NCBI GenBank assembly: GCA_027886185.1
Contig: WOAB01000056.1
Location: 11,594,001 to 11,658,000, forward strand
Direction: 5' to 3'
Length of the DNA: 64,000 bases
From: Rheum nobile
Lineage: Eukaryota; Streptophyta; Magnoliopsida; Caryophyllales; Polygonaceae
Made by a program: the position numbers and the translations under genes. Below the pieces are notes generated by a model, which saw nothing but the letters and a program-made list of their open reading frames with translations, searched no databases and had not been told where the DNA came from. This document shows, piece by piece, positions 42,937 to 54,009 of this stretch. Every line of letters begins with the position of its first letter. The first letter of the stretch is position 1.

Positions 42937-43990
42937 TCAGAAATGATACAACTTTAGATGAGTCGCATTCCAGCTTCGGGGGATGGACTCTCCATATTTT
43001 GTCTCTAGTCGATATGCTCCTTGCCCAACTATTTCTTTGATGAGGTAAGGCTCTTCCCACTGAGGTGCAAGTTTCTCGTCGGCTGGGTCTCTGGTGTTCT
43101 GAAATGTTTTCCTTAAGACCCAATCACCTACCTTGAATACTTTGATTCTGACATTCTTGTTGTAGCTTCGAGCGACTTGCTGTTGGTATCGGACCATTCG
43201 GACTCGAGCCTTTTCCCTTGCTTCGTCGACAATGTCAAGATTGTGGGCTAACTCGATGTCGTTTTGTTCCGGTGTTTAGAGTCCGTATCGAGCAGTCAGA
43301 ATAAGTATCTCGGCGGGAATGACTGCTTCAGACCCGTATACGAGTGAGAAGGGGCTTTGTCCTGTGGCATTTTTTGGTGTTGTCCTGTCGGACCATAAAA
43401 TCAAGGGAAGCTCGTCGGCACATTTTCCTTTTTCCCCAGTGAGGCATTTCTTCAGGTTATTGATGATGATCTTGTTACTTGACTCCGCATGTCCGTTCGA
43501 TTGTGGATATCTCGGTGTAGATGTGATCAGTGAGATGTTCCATTGTTTGCAGAAGGACCGTGTCTGCTTACCGATGAATTGGGAGCCATTATCGCATACG
43601 ATCTCTGATGGGACGCCAAACCTGCACAAGATGTTACGTTTTATAAACGAGACGATGTGTTTTTCTTTTACCTCACGGTATGCTTCGGCTTCTATCCATT
43701 TGGAGAAGTAATCGGTCATGGCCAAGAAGAAAACACGTTGTCCCGACACAGGAGGCAATTTCCCGACTATGTCCATCCCCCATCACATGAAGGGCCATGG
43801 TGCCAAGGTCGGATGGAGTAGCTCGGATGGCTGCTGAGGGACGGGTGCGTGTCGCTGACAAGCGTCGCATTTTTTGATGTATTCCACCGCGTCTCTGTTC
43901 ATTGTGGGCCAGTAGTAACCTGCCATGTGGGCTTTGCCGGATAGGCTGCGTCCCCCGGTGTGGTTTCCACATTCACCGTCGTGTAAAGAT
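42937..43990 (-). pseudogene. Tat2 integrase
   Basis: The zinc-finger region is near 43970-43850. The core reads MDIVGKLPPVSGQRVFFLAM from 43776. The second Asp is in VCDNGSQFIG (~43590) and Glu in NGHAESSNKIIINNLKK (~43500). It ends at 43276 with a stop; the remainder (VGDWVLRKTF, then LAPQWEEPYLIKE) is in another frame at 43197-42937. The three catalytic positions are kept, but stops and frame changes prevent an intact product. Confidence 0.8.
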
Positions 43991-44091
43991 TGTAAAATTT
44001 GGGGGACTTTCGACGTTTCGAGGCAGCGTAGTAGTAGGCATGTGACAGATCGCTTAAATAGTACATTATCTTTTAAATCAAAGGTTGTCGC

Positions 44092-44862
44092 TTATACCTT
44101 GAGTCTTTTGGCTTCTGCTTTGTCTGGAGGAAGTATTCCGTCTTTGAGCCACTTGATGTAGGGAGTAGTCCAATCCTCTGATGGGTGGACGTTCTCTTCT
44201 GGGGTCAGATCGGCTATAGCTTGAATGTCGCTTGGATTAGCCGTTTTGAGAGTTCTGGGCACTGCTGGAGTGGTGATGTGTGCCAGGGGAATACTGCGGA
44301 AGTCGCGAGGGTGTAGGTTCGATCCAAGGTTTGCCAAAGCGTCAGCTTGTGTGTTGAGGTCGCGTGGAACTTGTCGGATAGTGAAGCTTTGTAATTTTTC
44401 TGCTAGCCTTTTGACGACGTCCAGATATGCCACCATCCTATCGTCTTTTGCGGCGTAGGATCCCTGCACTTGGTTGACGATTAGGAGTGAATCACATGTT
44501 ACCTTTATGTTTGATATTTCGAGGTCGGGCGCTAGGGTAAGTCCGAACACGAGGGCTTCGTATTCCGTTTCGTTGTTGGTCGCGTCCCACTCGCATCTCA
44601 CGGCTTGGGCTATGTGATCCCCCTATGGCAATTTTAGCACGACACCTAGGCCGACTCCTCTTACGTTCGAAGCACCGTCTGTGTGTAGTTGCCACGTGCC
44701 CCTGTTGTCTTCTGTTTTCAGGTGTTCCGCTTCCTTTGCGGCTTCTTGTTCTAGCGTCGGACTAAAATCAGCCACAAAGTCGGCTAAAGCCTGAGCTTTG
44801 ATCGTTGTCCGGGGCTCGTACTCGATGTCAAACCCGCTTAGGTGTATGGCCCATTTGGCCAT
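44092..44862 (-). pseudogene. Tat2 second (archaeal-type) RNase H
   Basis: It reads HTDGASNVRGVGLGVVLKLP, a stop, then ATNNETEYEALVFGLTLAPD, VTCDSLLIVNQVQGSY and NTQADALANLGSN. The Asp-Glu-Asp-Asp pattern of RNase HI is visible. An additional RNase H after the ancestral one is specific to the Tat lineage. Confidence 0.75.
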
Positions 44863-46074
44863 TCGTCCTGTAAATTATGGCTTCCGCATGATGGCTTTCA
44901 TGGGATGGTTAGTTCTCACAATAATAGTATGCGATTCAAAGTAAGGTCGTAGTTTATTAGATGCCATGACTAATGCTAGAACTAATTTTTCAAGTGATGT
45001 GTACCTTGTTTCTGCTGGAAGTAAGGATCGACTTACGTAGTAGAAGGGTGATTGCTTGCCGTCTTCTTCTCTGGCAAGGACTGCGCTGATGGACGACTCG
45101 GAGACTGCTAGGTATAGCGGTAACGGTTCGTCGTCCTTTGGTTTGGATAACAGGAGTGGACTTGATAGGTATGCCTTTAAGTCTTGGAAAGCTTGTTCGT
45201 GCGTCGTTGTCCAGTCGAACGACTTATTTTTCTTGAGTGCCTCGTAGAAGAGTTTGCATTTGTCGGACGACTTGGATATGAATCGGTTTAGTGCGGCTAT
45301 CCGTCCTGTCAGTTTCTGGACGTCTTTGACTCATCGAGGAGATCTGAGGTCGATGATTGTTTTTATTTGATCGGGGTTGGCTTCGATCCCCCTCTGAGTG
45401 ACCATGTATCCCAGGAACTTCCCTGAAGACACTCCGAAAGAGCATTTAGTTGGATTCAATTTCATATCGTACCTCTCAAGTATTTCGAAGGCTTCTTTCA
45501 GGTGTTCGATGTGGTCGGCCGCTTTTTTGGATTTGACGAGCATATCGTCGATATAAACTTCCATTGTGTCGCCTATTTGATCTTTGAACATCTTATTTAC
45601 CAATCTCTGGTACGTGGCTCCTGCATTTTTTAATCCGAAGGGCATCACTTTATAACAGTACGTACCTTGGCTTGTTATGAAGGCTGTTTTTTCTTGGTCA
45701 CTTGGATCCATGAGGATCTGGTTGTAGCCACTGAACGCGTCCATGAATGTTAGCATTTTGTGTCCTGCGGTCGCGTCGACCATGGCATCGATGTGTGGTA
45801 GGGGGAAAGAGTCTTTTGGACAGGCCTTGTTTAGGTCTGTGAAGTCGATGCACACTCTCCATTTTCCGTTCTTCTTTTGTACCACCACCACATTCGCCAA
45901 CCAGTCTGGGTATTTGAATTCTCTGATTTTGCCTGTTTCAAGTAAATTTTTTACCTCGTCGTCTACAATTTTATTGCGTTCTGGTGCGAACTTTCTCCTT
46001 TTTTGCTTGATGGGAGGATGTGATGGATCTACGTTCAGTTTGTGAGTGATAATGTCTGGGGAAATTCCTGTCAT
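44863..46074 (-). pseudogene. Tat2 reverse transcriptase and first RNase H
   Basis: RT begins HKLNVDPSHPPIKQKRRKFA and has VVVVQKKNGKWRVCIDFTDL and the catalytic MEVYIDDMLVKS near 45560. It is open from 46074 to 45331. The connection and first RNase H continue in a shifted frame (about 45330-44870). There PYFESHTIIVRTNHPMKAIM is followed by a stop and then FTGRMAKWAIHLSGFDIEYE. The catalytic site is complete, and the damage is downstream. Confidence 0.8.
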
Positions 46075-46266
46075 ATCTTCATAGGACCAAGCAAAGCAAT
46101 TAATGTGAGTACGTAAAAAGGAAATTAAGTCTGCCCTGGTGGAATCGTTTAGATCTAATCCGACTCTTATTGTCTACGTCGGCTTAGAAGGATCCAATGC
46201 GACTTCGTCGAGTGACTCCATTTCTGGCTCGACGTATCGAGTGGTCCCTTCGCTGTGCTGTAATTG

Positions 46267-47169
46267 CTACACTGTAGTTCTGTCGACTGCCTTTTTCATT
46301 GAGGTCATGTAGCATTCCTTGGCAGCCCTTTGGTCGCCTTTGATTTCTTGTACCCCCCACTTGGTCGGGAATTTTATCGTTTGGTGATAAGTGGAAGGTA
46401 CAGCTTTCATGGTGTGGATCCAAGGTCTGCCAAGGATCGCATTGTATGGGGACGGGCAGTCGAGAATTAAAAACTTTACATGTTGGTTTACTCCACCCGC
46501 ATACGTTGTTAACACGACTTCGCCCAAGGTGTATTTAACCTCCCCGCTGAACCCGACCAGAGGGGTCGAATTTCGGGTTAGGTCATCCTCGCTTAAACCC
46601 ATGCCTTTTAGGGCGTCGAGTGTTAACAAGTTGGTGGAGCTTCCTGTGTCGATTAGTACACGGTGTATCAAACAATTGCTAATTGATAAAGAGATTACCA
46701 AACCATCGTGGTGATCGCCCAGATCTTGGGCTTCTGAGTCATCGAATGTAATGGTTGGATCGTTTGGATTCTGCGATCGCTTCGCCTCTGATGGAGTAGG
46801 TCTGTCGCCGCGACTTTCTCGGGCATGCCTCTTTGCGACGGAGTACGTGTTTCCACATACGTCCGACCCTCCTGAGATAGTGTTAACAATTTTAGTGGGA
46901 ATCGGAGAGGATGGTTTATCCGAAGATACCTGGTCTTTTCGGTCGAGAGTCGCCTTGGCTCTGTCTGATATTACGTCGCGCAATAGTCCCTGTGCAAGGA
47001 GTCTGGCGACTTCTTTGCGAAGGGCTATGCACTCGTCGGTTGAGTGTCCATGGTCTCCGTGGAATTCACACCATCGGTTCATGTCCTTTCTGGCATCTGG
47101 CTTGTCGCTCTTCCGAGGCCATCTTACTTCCTTTCCGTATTTGTCGAAACTCTTCACAAGTTCCGACAC
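46267..47169 (-). pseudogene. Tat2 nucleocapsid-protease part
   Basis: It begins MSELVKSFDKYGKEVRWPRK. A zinc-knuckle-like CEFHGDHGHSTDEC lies near 47065, and the protease active site IDTGSSTNLLTLDAL near 46640, followed by NAILGRPWIHTM. It ends at 46267. A stop and short gap separate it from gag (47230). Confidence 0.8.
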
Positions 47170-47229
47170 GGATATGTTAAAGTTGTAAGAATGGAGTTTC
47201 GGAGGGAGAGCGGGGTTGGTTCGCCAGTC

Positions 47230-48567
47230 TTAGTTCCTGTCATAAGAGTTGTTTACCTGACCGGAGTCGTTCCGCCCCTTAGGGTATGGTTGGTGTCGTC
47301 GGTCGCGTCGATGGTCCGACGATCCTTTCCTATCGACGCGATCGGGACTCTTGCTTGTCTTGAAAGGTTCTTCGTCCTCTTCGAGCCTAACCTGTGCCAT
47401 GGTTTTAGCCTGGACGTCTTCAAAGCTTCTACACGGGTATTTGGTCAGTTTGCGGTAAAGCTCGCTGCCCTTGACCAGACCCCGGCGGAATGCCTCGATC
47501 GACGTGGGAATGTCACAGTGCAGGATAGCGACCTTTTCCTTGTTGTACCTATTAAGATAATCTCTTAAGGGTTCGACATACCTTTGCACGATTCGATACA
47601 AATCGCTTGATTGCTTTTCTAGCCTCCGACTGCTGGCGAATTGGATTTTGAATGAGTTGACCAGGTCAGCGAAGGAAGCGACGGACCCCTGTGGTAAGTG
47701 CATAAGCCATGTTAGTGCAGGTCCCGTGAGGGTCGTGCCAAAGCTTTTGCACATGACAGCCTCACGGTTCCCCCTAGGGATCGAAATAGTCATTAATTCT
47801 TGCTTATAAATTGAAACGTGGTCATCTGGATCCCCGGTCCCGTCGTAGTTGGGCATGTTGGGGACATGGAATTTCTTGGGAATTTCCACGCGTGCAATCG
47901 CTTCCGTGAAGGGTGAGTCTTCGTATCCATCGACCGCTTCTTTCTTGATCGGTTGAGGAACCCCCGGGATTCGCGCGATACGATCGTCCAGGGCCTTGAG
48001 GTGCTCCCCGATAGCTTGTTGGATAAGAGCTTGGATATCGGTCGGAGTTGGTACTTGTGGAGCGGTTGCTCGGATTTCTGGGAGTCCGGCTACGAGATTG
48101 TTAGTTATACCAGCAGAGATTTGGGGTGTTTGGAACATACCAGTGGGCATAGAAGCCTGGGTTGGTGCGATAGGAGTTACGTCTGCTCCATCCATATCGA
48201 GTCTGGTGGGTAGTCCTTCAGTATTGACTACGCGCCTGGATCCCCCAGGGTTTGATGCAACCGACTGTACATGAGATTTCAGCATTTCGCTCTCACGAGT
48301 TAGTCGAGTAATTTCAGATTCGGATTGAGTACTTAGCTTTTCGGTCCTGGTGCGTTGTTGGACCAATTCTTCTTGAAGGATTTCTATGGCTTTTGCGAGT
48401 TCCTGGATTTGAAAATTTCCAGTTGGTTGAGCGTTGGCGTTCTCGGTCAGGGCTTCGACCATGGGGTCGATCTGGGTTTGCTTTTCAGTGGTGATTGCGG
48501 GGTTTCCGGCGGCGTCCATGATTGAATTGGATCCTTGATTGGCTAGATGTCCCACGGTGGGCGCCAA
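47230..48567 (-). CDS. Tat2 gag (445 aa)
   Basis: The frame is open from the PBS region. A likely start is the Met at about 48519 (MDAAGNPAITTEKQTQIDPM). Residues up to ~130 include a coiled coil (IQELAKAIEILQEELVQQRT). The capsid domain is in the C-terminal half (PKKFHVPNMPNYDGTGDPDD, then LTWLMHLPQGSVASFADL). The end is basic (DHRRDRRHQPYPKGRND). A stop at 47230 separates it from the protease, so either a readthrough or decay explains the break. Confidence 0.75.
   Translation of the reverse strand: MAPTVGHLANQGSNSIMDAAGNPAITTEKQTQIDPMVEALTENANAQPTGNFQIQELAKAIEILQEELVQQRTRTEKLSTQSESEITRLTRESEMLKSHVQSVASNPGGSRRVVNTEGLPTRLDMDGADVTPIAPTQASMPTGMFQTPQISAGITNNLVAGLPEIRATAPQVPTPTDIQALIQQAIGEHLKALDDRIARIPGVPQPIKKEAVDGYEDSPFTEAIARVEIPKKFHVPNMPNYDGTGDPDDHVSIYKQELMTISIPRGNREAVMCKSFGTTLTGPALTWLMHLPQGSVASFADLVNSFKIQFASSRRLEKQSSDLYRIVQRYVEPLRDYLNRYNKEKVAILHCDIPTSIEAFRRGLVKGSELYRKLTKYPCRSFEDVQAKTMAQVRLEEDEEPFKTSKSPDRVDRKGSSDHRRDRRHQPYPKGRNDSGQVNNSYDRN
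48551..48567 (-). promoter_or_regulatory. Primer binding site of Tat2
   Basis: On the minus strand TGGCGCCCACCGTGGG follows the LTR end after a two- to three-base spacer. It is shared with the TRIM-like element at 24430. Confidence 0.7.
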
Positions 48568-48569
48568 AT

Positions 48570-49101
48570 TGTTTTGGGGCGAAAAGACCTTACCGATCTA
48601 AATCGCCTTTGAGAGGGCAACTAGACAATTCGTTAGATGATTATATCTAGTAAATCCAAATCAAACTAATAGAATAGGCGAAATTGAATTTGAGTCAACG
48701 AATGAAGAGTTTTTCTCCCTTGAATTGATGATCTATCGAGTGAGATTTTAGACGTCGGTCGCTTGAATGAATCCAGGATACTTCCGATCACGAGAACCAA
48801 ATTCGAGAGCGAGATTGTGAGTGAAAATGATAGTAACAGCTTGTATTGATTCTCCGTAAATGTGTGTACAGATATATCCCTTTTCTATACATTTATATGA
48901 CCTAGATAATAACGTTAGAAGCTAATCTGTTGCTACCGGATTCTGTGGAGGTCGGTTGGAGTACTTCCGGGATCTCAGCGGAATGCGCTTGTTGGCTTGA
49001 TCCACTACTCGCTGTCCATAACGAACAGACTTGATCTCCTCTACCGGTCATACTAATGGGCTCAACATGACTGGGCTTCTACCGATTTTCCAGGCCCAAC
49101 A
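48570..49101 (-). repeat. 5' LTR of Tat2 (532 bp)
   Basis: On the minus strand it begins TGTTGGGCCTGG and ends CGCCCCAAAACA. Both ends match the Tat1 LTR; the middle is diverged and shorter. Confidence 0.75.
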
Positions 49102-49906
49102 AGACCCATGGACTATGATGAACCCACAAAGATTTTCGTTGTAAGCTTTTAGCCTTGTGGAGGTCGATCAAGAAAGTGTTTTTCCCATTACATATTAAAT
49201 TGAAGCAATGGAAGAGAAGGTGGTAGGAGACACATGCAGTGATGCACCTCGCTCGATCATGCATCTGTTGAAGAAGAAACAAAAAATTTCAAGCACTGGA
49301 TTTTAAATTACAATCGATAAACATTAAAAAGGCATAATAATACAATTCATACAATCGAACGTCGGGACATTCAAATCCACTTTTTCCCAAATAATGCTCC
49401 ACAAGTTCATCTGGAATTTGTAGGGAAAGATGGAGGCGAGAATTAGGGATATGGTATGTGCAAAGAGAGATTAGACAGAAAGAGAAAGCGACAGAAATTG
49501 CAAACATTAGGAGTTCATCAAAAAAGCGTTAAACTCCGAGAGGGTTTCGTCATCGTGTCGGCCATCGCCAGATTGTTGGCCGTTGTCGTGACGGCTATCA
49601 CAAATGAACAATCTCAAAACTGTTCATATTTTGAGACTGATAATTTATGGAGTATGGTTAAAGATTCTTTTCATGATGGAGAAGTCGGTTTAGGGATAGG
49701 TTAGGGTTGATTGATTGATTTGTGGTGTGCGTCAATGCTTTGTCGTAGCGTGATGGAACTCATCAGGAGAATGAACCATAAATACTACTGTATGACACAA
49801 TTTGATACCGCATTTCATAAAGGAGAGCAATAATCATTATTCCATGAAGTCGAACTATTTTTCCAATAAATCGATCATGCTGGGAATATTAACATATTAT
49901 CAAAGT
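49102..49906. other. Stretch without a recognisable gene
   Basis: It contains only short frames without domains. It may be old host or decayed repeat sequence. Confidence 0.4.
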
Positions 49907-49909
49907 TAA

Positions 49910-50231
49910 GGGCCCGTTTGGTTTGAATTTATAGAAACGGTAATGGAAAGGAAACGAATCTAGTCTACTTTGACATCATGATACATTGATCAAAAATTTT
50001 ATCGTTGTTTGTGTGCTCTAAAATTTGCTTGTCAAGAGAAGGGAGAGGGGTAATGATTTCACCATTTTATAACTCACCCTTGTATTGGGAAAACAAATAC
50101 CTCCATCATAGTGCCAAGTGAAGGGGAAAAGGAAACAATTTTATCATTTTGATCAATGAATAATGACACTAATTTGGACTAGATTCGTTTCCTTTCCGTT
50201 ACCGTTTTCGTAATTTAAAACAAACGGGGCC
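49910..50231. mobile_element. Tourist-like MITE with ~55-bp inverted repeats (322 bp)
   Basis: It opens GGGCCCGTTTGGTTTGAATT and closes with the inverse CGTAATTTAAAACAAACGGG plus GCC. The inverted similarity extends about 55 bases on each side. TAA lies on both flanks (49907-49909, 50232-50234), as expected for PIF/Harbinger. Confidence 0.8.
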
Positions 50232-50261
50232 TAAGTTTGTACCTGAAGGAGTGTTGTGAAA

Positions 50262-50490
50262 GCAAGAAGGGTGCATGCATTGGATCTTTGCTATTCAATC
50301 CGTTGAAGTCTCTAACTTATTTCTTTTGCTGGTTATCTTATCTATACTTTAAGATCCTTGGTTGAAATATATGGGTAAAAGCATTAATTTCTTGCATGGG
50401 TGATTTTGCTCCCTGAACGCAAATCTCTAAGTTTTTGAAAATATTTGTGCTTAGTCTATGAATTATCACCTTTCAGTCTCAAACTCTAAT
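50262..50490. repeat. Duplicated block, left copy
   Basis: It is near-identical to 57930-58145 in the same orientation, starting AAGAAGGGTGCATGCATTGG. The copies match over about 180 bases and then more loosely. A MITE begins at the right edge of this copy only. Confidence 0.75.
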
Positions 50491-50492
50491 AG

Positions 50493-50810
50493 GTGCTTGT
50501 TTGGTTGAATAGGGAAAGTGTAATTCCTAGGAAATTAATTCATGTGAAATCAAAACATGGTAATTTGAATTCATGGGAATTGGTAAATTGTGTTTGGTTA
50601 AAATTTAAAACATGGGAAATATGAGGAAATAAAATCTTACTTACCCCTCCCTAGGTAATTGCACTTCCTATGTTTTGTAGGAATTGAAAATCCCATGAAT
50701 TCAAATCCCATGATTTTTCAAAAACAAAAAATCAACCAAACACATATATTTGATATCACTTCCCAAGGTATTTAAAATCATGAGAATTTACTTTCCAACC
50801 AAACAAGCAC
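50493..50810. mobile_element. MITE with perfect 15-bp inverted repeats (318 bp)
   Basis: GTGCTTGTTTGGTTG at the left is exactly inverted at the right. TAG flanks both sides (50490-50492, 50811-50813), a variant of the Harbinger TWA target. The interior holds further inverted ATTCATGGGATTTGA-like segments. No ORF is seen. Confidence 0.75.
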
Positions 50811-50959
50811 TAGGATCCAATTTGCATAAGCTAATATGGGACATAAAGCATCTAGGAACGAATCAAATACTATTTCAACTCAAGCAAAGAAATAATTCTA
50901 ACTACATACATATCGTCGTGATCACTCCAACCTTAGAACTAGAAATTTAGCCAAACATG

Positions 50960-51950
50960 TGTTATGATCAAGGATCGGGATGGCCACAGTGCAAGAATTG
51001 CTCGACAAGGCGCCTCGGAACTCAAGAACGCAGGACAGCAACCCCCAGCAGAATTCCAGAATTTGATCTAACTTCAGTGGGGTCGTTCTCCTTGCTCCGA
51101 ACTCCGAATTGGGCGATTCCGGCGACAGTAGATAGATATGGAAGTCTAGTTTCTGTCCTCCAATTTTCAGAATTTTCTGGGCGGTGGATCAAAAGATATG
51201 ATTTTTCTACCGAAGGGTCGCTGGTAGTTCCGGGGAGGAAGTTCAGCAAACTGACGGTTGATGATGGATGGAATCGATTGTGATGGGTGATGGAAGTGAG
51301 GGATAAGCAATCTCCTTATGGCTAGATTTGACACACTAGTCACAAGAGAAAGACCTGGGGAGATTCGAGATACAACACACTCAAATCTCTCAAGGGAAGA
51401 ACTTGATATCACACACAAGTTTGATAAACAAGAAGAAAACTCTAAAACTGAAATATTCTGATTCTGGATTCAATTCAACGTCCTGAACAATGAGCCAAAA
51501 GTTTTCCTAATAACCTAGCAATACGGTTATTAAAGAGAAATTAAAGAAAATGCTAATAATTAACCCACTAATCCTAAAACGTGCCCACTAATCAAAACAC
51601 CAATTAATGGACATTTAGGGAATTAAAATATTGTCTAATAATGTTTAAAAACCCCAGCAATAAATCGGAAATAACATCAGTCTTCAAATATTCTTCACGT
51701 GGGCTTTTAACCCGGATGGAGGGCCTAGCCGGGTTCTCTGGTGATAGCATCGGCTTTATAACCCGGATTTGAGTGGTCTCCGGGTTCTTTAGCTTCTTTA
51801 CAGCCCGGATCTGAATTGGGCCCGTGTTTTCTGGTGGTGTCCGAGGCAATGTCACGGTATTGGCCTAGCTTCCCGTCTTGGCTTGAATCATCATCTATGT
51901 TTGAAGGATCTTCTTGCTTGGCCAAGTCTTGATGGGCCATATTCATATCA
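50960..51950 (-). repeat. 3' LTR of the 4-kb element (991 bp)
   Basis: On the plus strand it begins TGTTATGATCAAGG and ends TTCATATCA. It contains the last ~225 bases of the element's ORF (stop at 51725). Confidence 0.9.
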
Positions 51951-52978
51951 TCCTCCCTCCCTTGAAAGGGATTCGACCTCGAATCCAGCTCGTCAAGGTC
52001 TTTATCTCCTTCCAAGCAAGGACTTTCCTTATGTGGAGCGCCTTCCTCTCCAGGCTCAAATGGGACCATCCCGGACTCCAGCTTTGAGCCCTTGATGTGC
52101 TTGCCTTCTTGACCTACAATAAGACCACTAGAAGCTCTATGCAACACCACAACCTTTTCATTAATAGAGTTTGTCTTATAAAATGTAATGAAAGGTTGAG
52201 AGCATGTAATGAATGGAGGCATAAAAGACTTGGTCAAGAACATATGATTAGAAGTTCCTCTTTTGCCTCTAATTGCCCATTTCATATTTGGCTTTGACTC
52301 ACACACAATCTCATCTCCATAACCCCCTATGGCAAACTGAATTGTGACTTGCTCCTTGACTTTAAGATGAGTGTTGGAATTCAACCAACAAAGTGTATAG
52401 GGTTGTGGGTGAAGAGTAGTAGTTAGATGAAATCTTTCTACTACTTCTTGGTCAAGTATGTTACAACATGACCCTCCATCCACTATGACGCTACACACTT
52501 TCCCCTTAATAGGGCACCTAGTGGGGGAGATAGCCTCTATTTGACTAGGTACACTTGGAACATCCGAGGCTATCAAAACCTTTTTGGTCACAAAACATTC
52601 ATCTTGGGCAGCCACAACATGCAATTTCTCTAAATCCCCCTCATTCTCAACGGGTACACTAGTGGGAATAGATGCAAGATAAGGAGAAGAGTGTTTAGGA
52701 GTCATACCGAATTCTCCCCTTGAAGTGCTCACATTCGGTGAGAATTGGGACACCTCTTGAGATTGGCTCGGTGATGGGCCGTGAGCAAGGTCCCACTTCT
52801 CCTCCATGGCCTTCATGAAGGCAGCCTTCTCGTCTCTAATGGTTTTCAAGAATTGTCGAGTTCGCTCCTCGGCTTGACGATCTCGCTCTTTGGCTTCTTC
52901 CTTGGAGGATTGTATGGCCAAGAGTATTGTCTCCAGGGTAACTTCCGAGGCCACGTTCTTGTCCTTAGGTCTCGCCAT
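51725..52978 (-). CDS. Gag N-terminus/protease fusion (417 aa)
   Basis: It starts MARPKDKNVASEVTLETILL. Residues ~10-65 are a charged coiled coil (SSKEEAKERDRQAEERTRQF) typical of the N-terminus of this gag type. A short Ser/Pro linker leads straight to a retropepsin domain: VCSVIVDGGSCCNILDQEVV near residues 165-185, then LHPQPYTLCWLN. The site matches the CRM/Reina-like DGGSCANIV at 8024. The C-terminal ~120 residues are acidic and polar and run into the LTR. There is no capsid WW motif or CCHC knuckle, so it could not build a particle alone. The open frame in a recent copy suggests that it moved in this form. Confidence 0.75.
   Translation of the reverse strand: MARPKDKNVASEVTLETILLAIQSSKEEAKERDRQAEERTRQFLKTIRDEKAAFMKAMEEKWDLAHGPSPSQSQEVSQFSPNVSTSRGEFGMTPKHSSPYLASIPTSVPVENEGDLEKLHVVAAQDECFVTKKVLIASDVPSVPSQIEAISPTRCPIKGKVCSVIVDGGSCCNILDQEVVERFHLTTTLHPQPYTLCWLNSNTHLKVKEQVTIQFAIGGYGDEIVCESKPNMKWAIRGKRGTSNHMFLTKSFMPPFITCSQPFITFYKTNSINEKVVVLHRASSGLIVGQEGKHIKGSKLESGMVPFEPGEEGAPHKESPCLEGDKDLDELDSRSNPFQGREDDMNMAHQDLAKQEDPSNIDDDSSQDGKLGQYRDIASDTTRKHGPNSDPGCKEAKEPGDHSNPGYKADAITREPG
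51951..51965 (-). promoter_or_regulatory. Polypurine tract of the 4-kb element
   Basis: On the minus strand AAGGGAGGGAGGA directly precedes the 3' LTR start. It overlaps codons of the ORF. Confidence 0.7.
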
Positions 52979-53995
52979 TGTTTCCTACACAAGAAAAACC
53001 CACACAACAGCCCACGCCAACAAGAAAACAACAATGGTCCCTAGAGCTAGTAAGGAGCTTATACTTATCAACAACTCCTTGCAAATTTTTCAAGTTCAAG
53101 CTCGGAAAAAGGTCAAGGTAGGCTTCCTATATGCAAAGGACTCACAAAATAGAAAATAAAGTGCACTACAACCTTGATTCAAGCACTTAAATTAGATGCA
53201 ATTTCAAATTGTTTCGTAAGTACTTATCCTCTATTGTCACTTACTATGGATGATTCAAGCAAGATTACAAAGGAATGCAGCTTACAATGAGGATTTGAGC
53301 ACAATTACGAGCACTTCACAAGATCACTAGGAGAAACACAATATAACAAGGATGAGCAACTTAAGGCCTTTGTCTTTTCTCCTTTCTTTTTTTTTCTTTT
53401 TTTTTTTGTAAAAAGGCCGACTTCTTTTCTTCTTCTTTTTTTTTTTTTTTTTTGGACTAATACGAATGAAAGTAATGAAAATAAAATGAACTACTTGATC
53501 AACCTATAGTGTACACACCTCTCGGAAGTTCCTCCACTTGACAATTTGGATTGAATATAACTTAAGGTGCTTTAGGTAGGTTGTTTCAAGTGTCAAATGA
53601 AATAAAATTAAAGACTCAAATTTCCTAAACTATATGCAGCTATTAAAGGTCACGGCTGGTTCAACAAAAATCACACGGCATCTTTTAAGTTTTGAAATCA
53701 GATTTGAAGCAACAAACTCAACCACTTCTCCTAGATTTGTGGCACGTCTGATTTCCTAATTTTCGAACCCTAACTGCCGTCTCCTACCTTGTTCAAGCCT
53801 GGTTTTGTGACGTTCAAACACCCTAAATGCAGATCTATGACACTAAGCAAAACAAATCACAAAAGCAACACAAACTGAAGACACTAGACACTAAACTTCA
53901 ATCGGAAATTCAACAAAATGCAGGGCACGAAATCAAGAGCTATAAACTACGAAAATTGCAAGAATTTGAAGACAAATACGAGCAAGACTTACGTA
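52979..53995 (-). other. Leader of the 4-kb element
   Basis: About 1 kb without a gene. It contains long T runs on the plus strand at 53377-53455 (A runs in the element's RNA). Confidence 0.5.
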
Positions 53996-54007
53996 GCTCT
54001 GATACCA
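53996..54007 (-). promoter_or_regulatory. Primer binding site, tRNA-iMet, perfect
   Basis: On the minus strand TGGTATCAGAGC lies two bases inside the 5' LTR. It is an exact match to the classic initiator tRNA-Met site. Confidence 0.85.
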
Positions 54008-54009
54008 CA

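Larger units (their letters stand above)
41340..49101 (-). mobile_element. Tat-like Ty3/gypsy element (Tat2), left end truncated
   Basis: In minus sense: 5' LTR (48570-49101), PBS, gag, protease, RT, RNase H, a second archaeal-type RNase H, integrase, then an ORF on the opposite strand (41340-42275). The double RNase H and the antisense ORF are marks of the Tat lineage. The 3' LTR and the first exons of the antisense ORF are missing. Confidence 0.8.

Noticed and set aside
53377..53455. Poly-T stretch as a retroposon tail
   Set aside because: It sits inside the leader of the 4-kb LTR element and has no flanking target duplication of its own.
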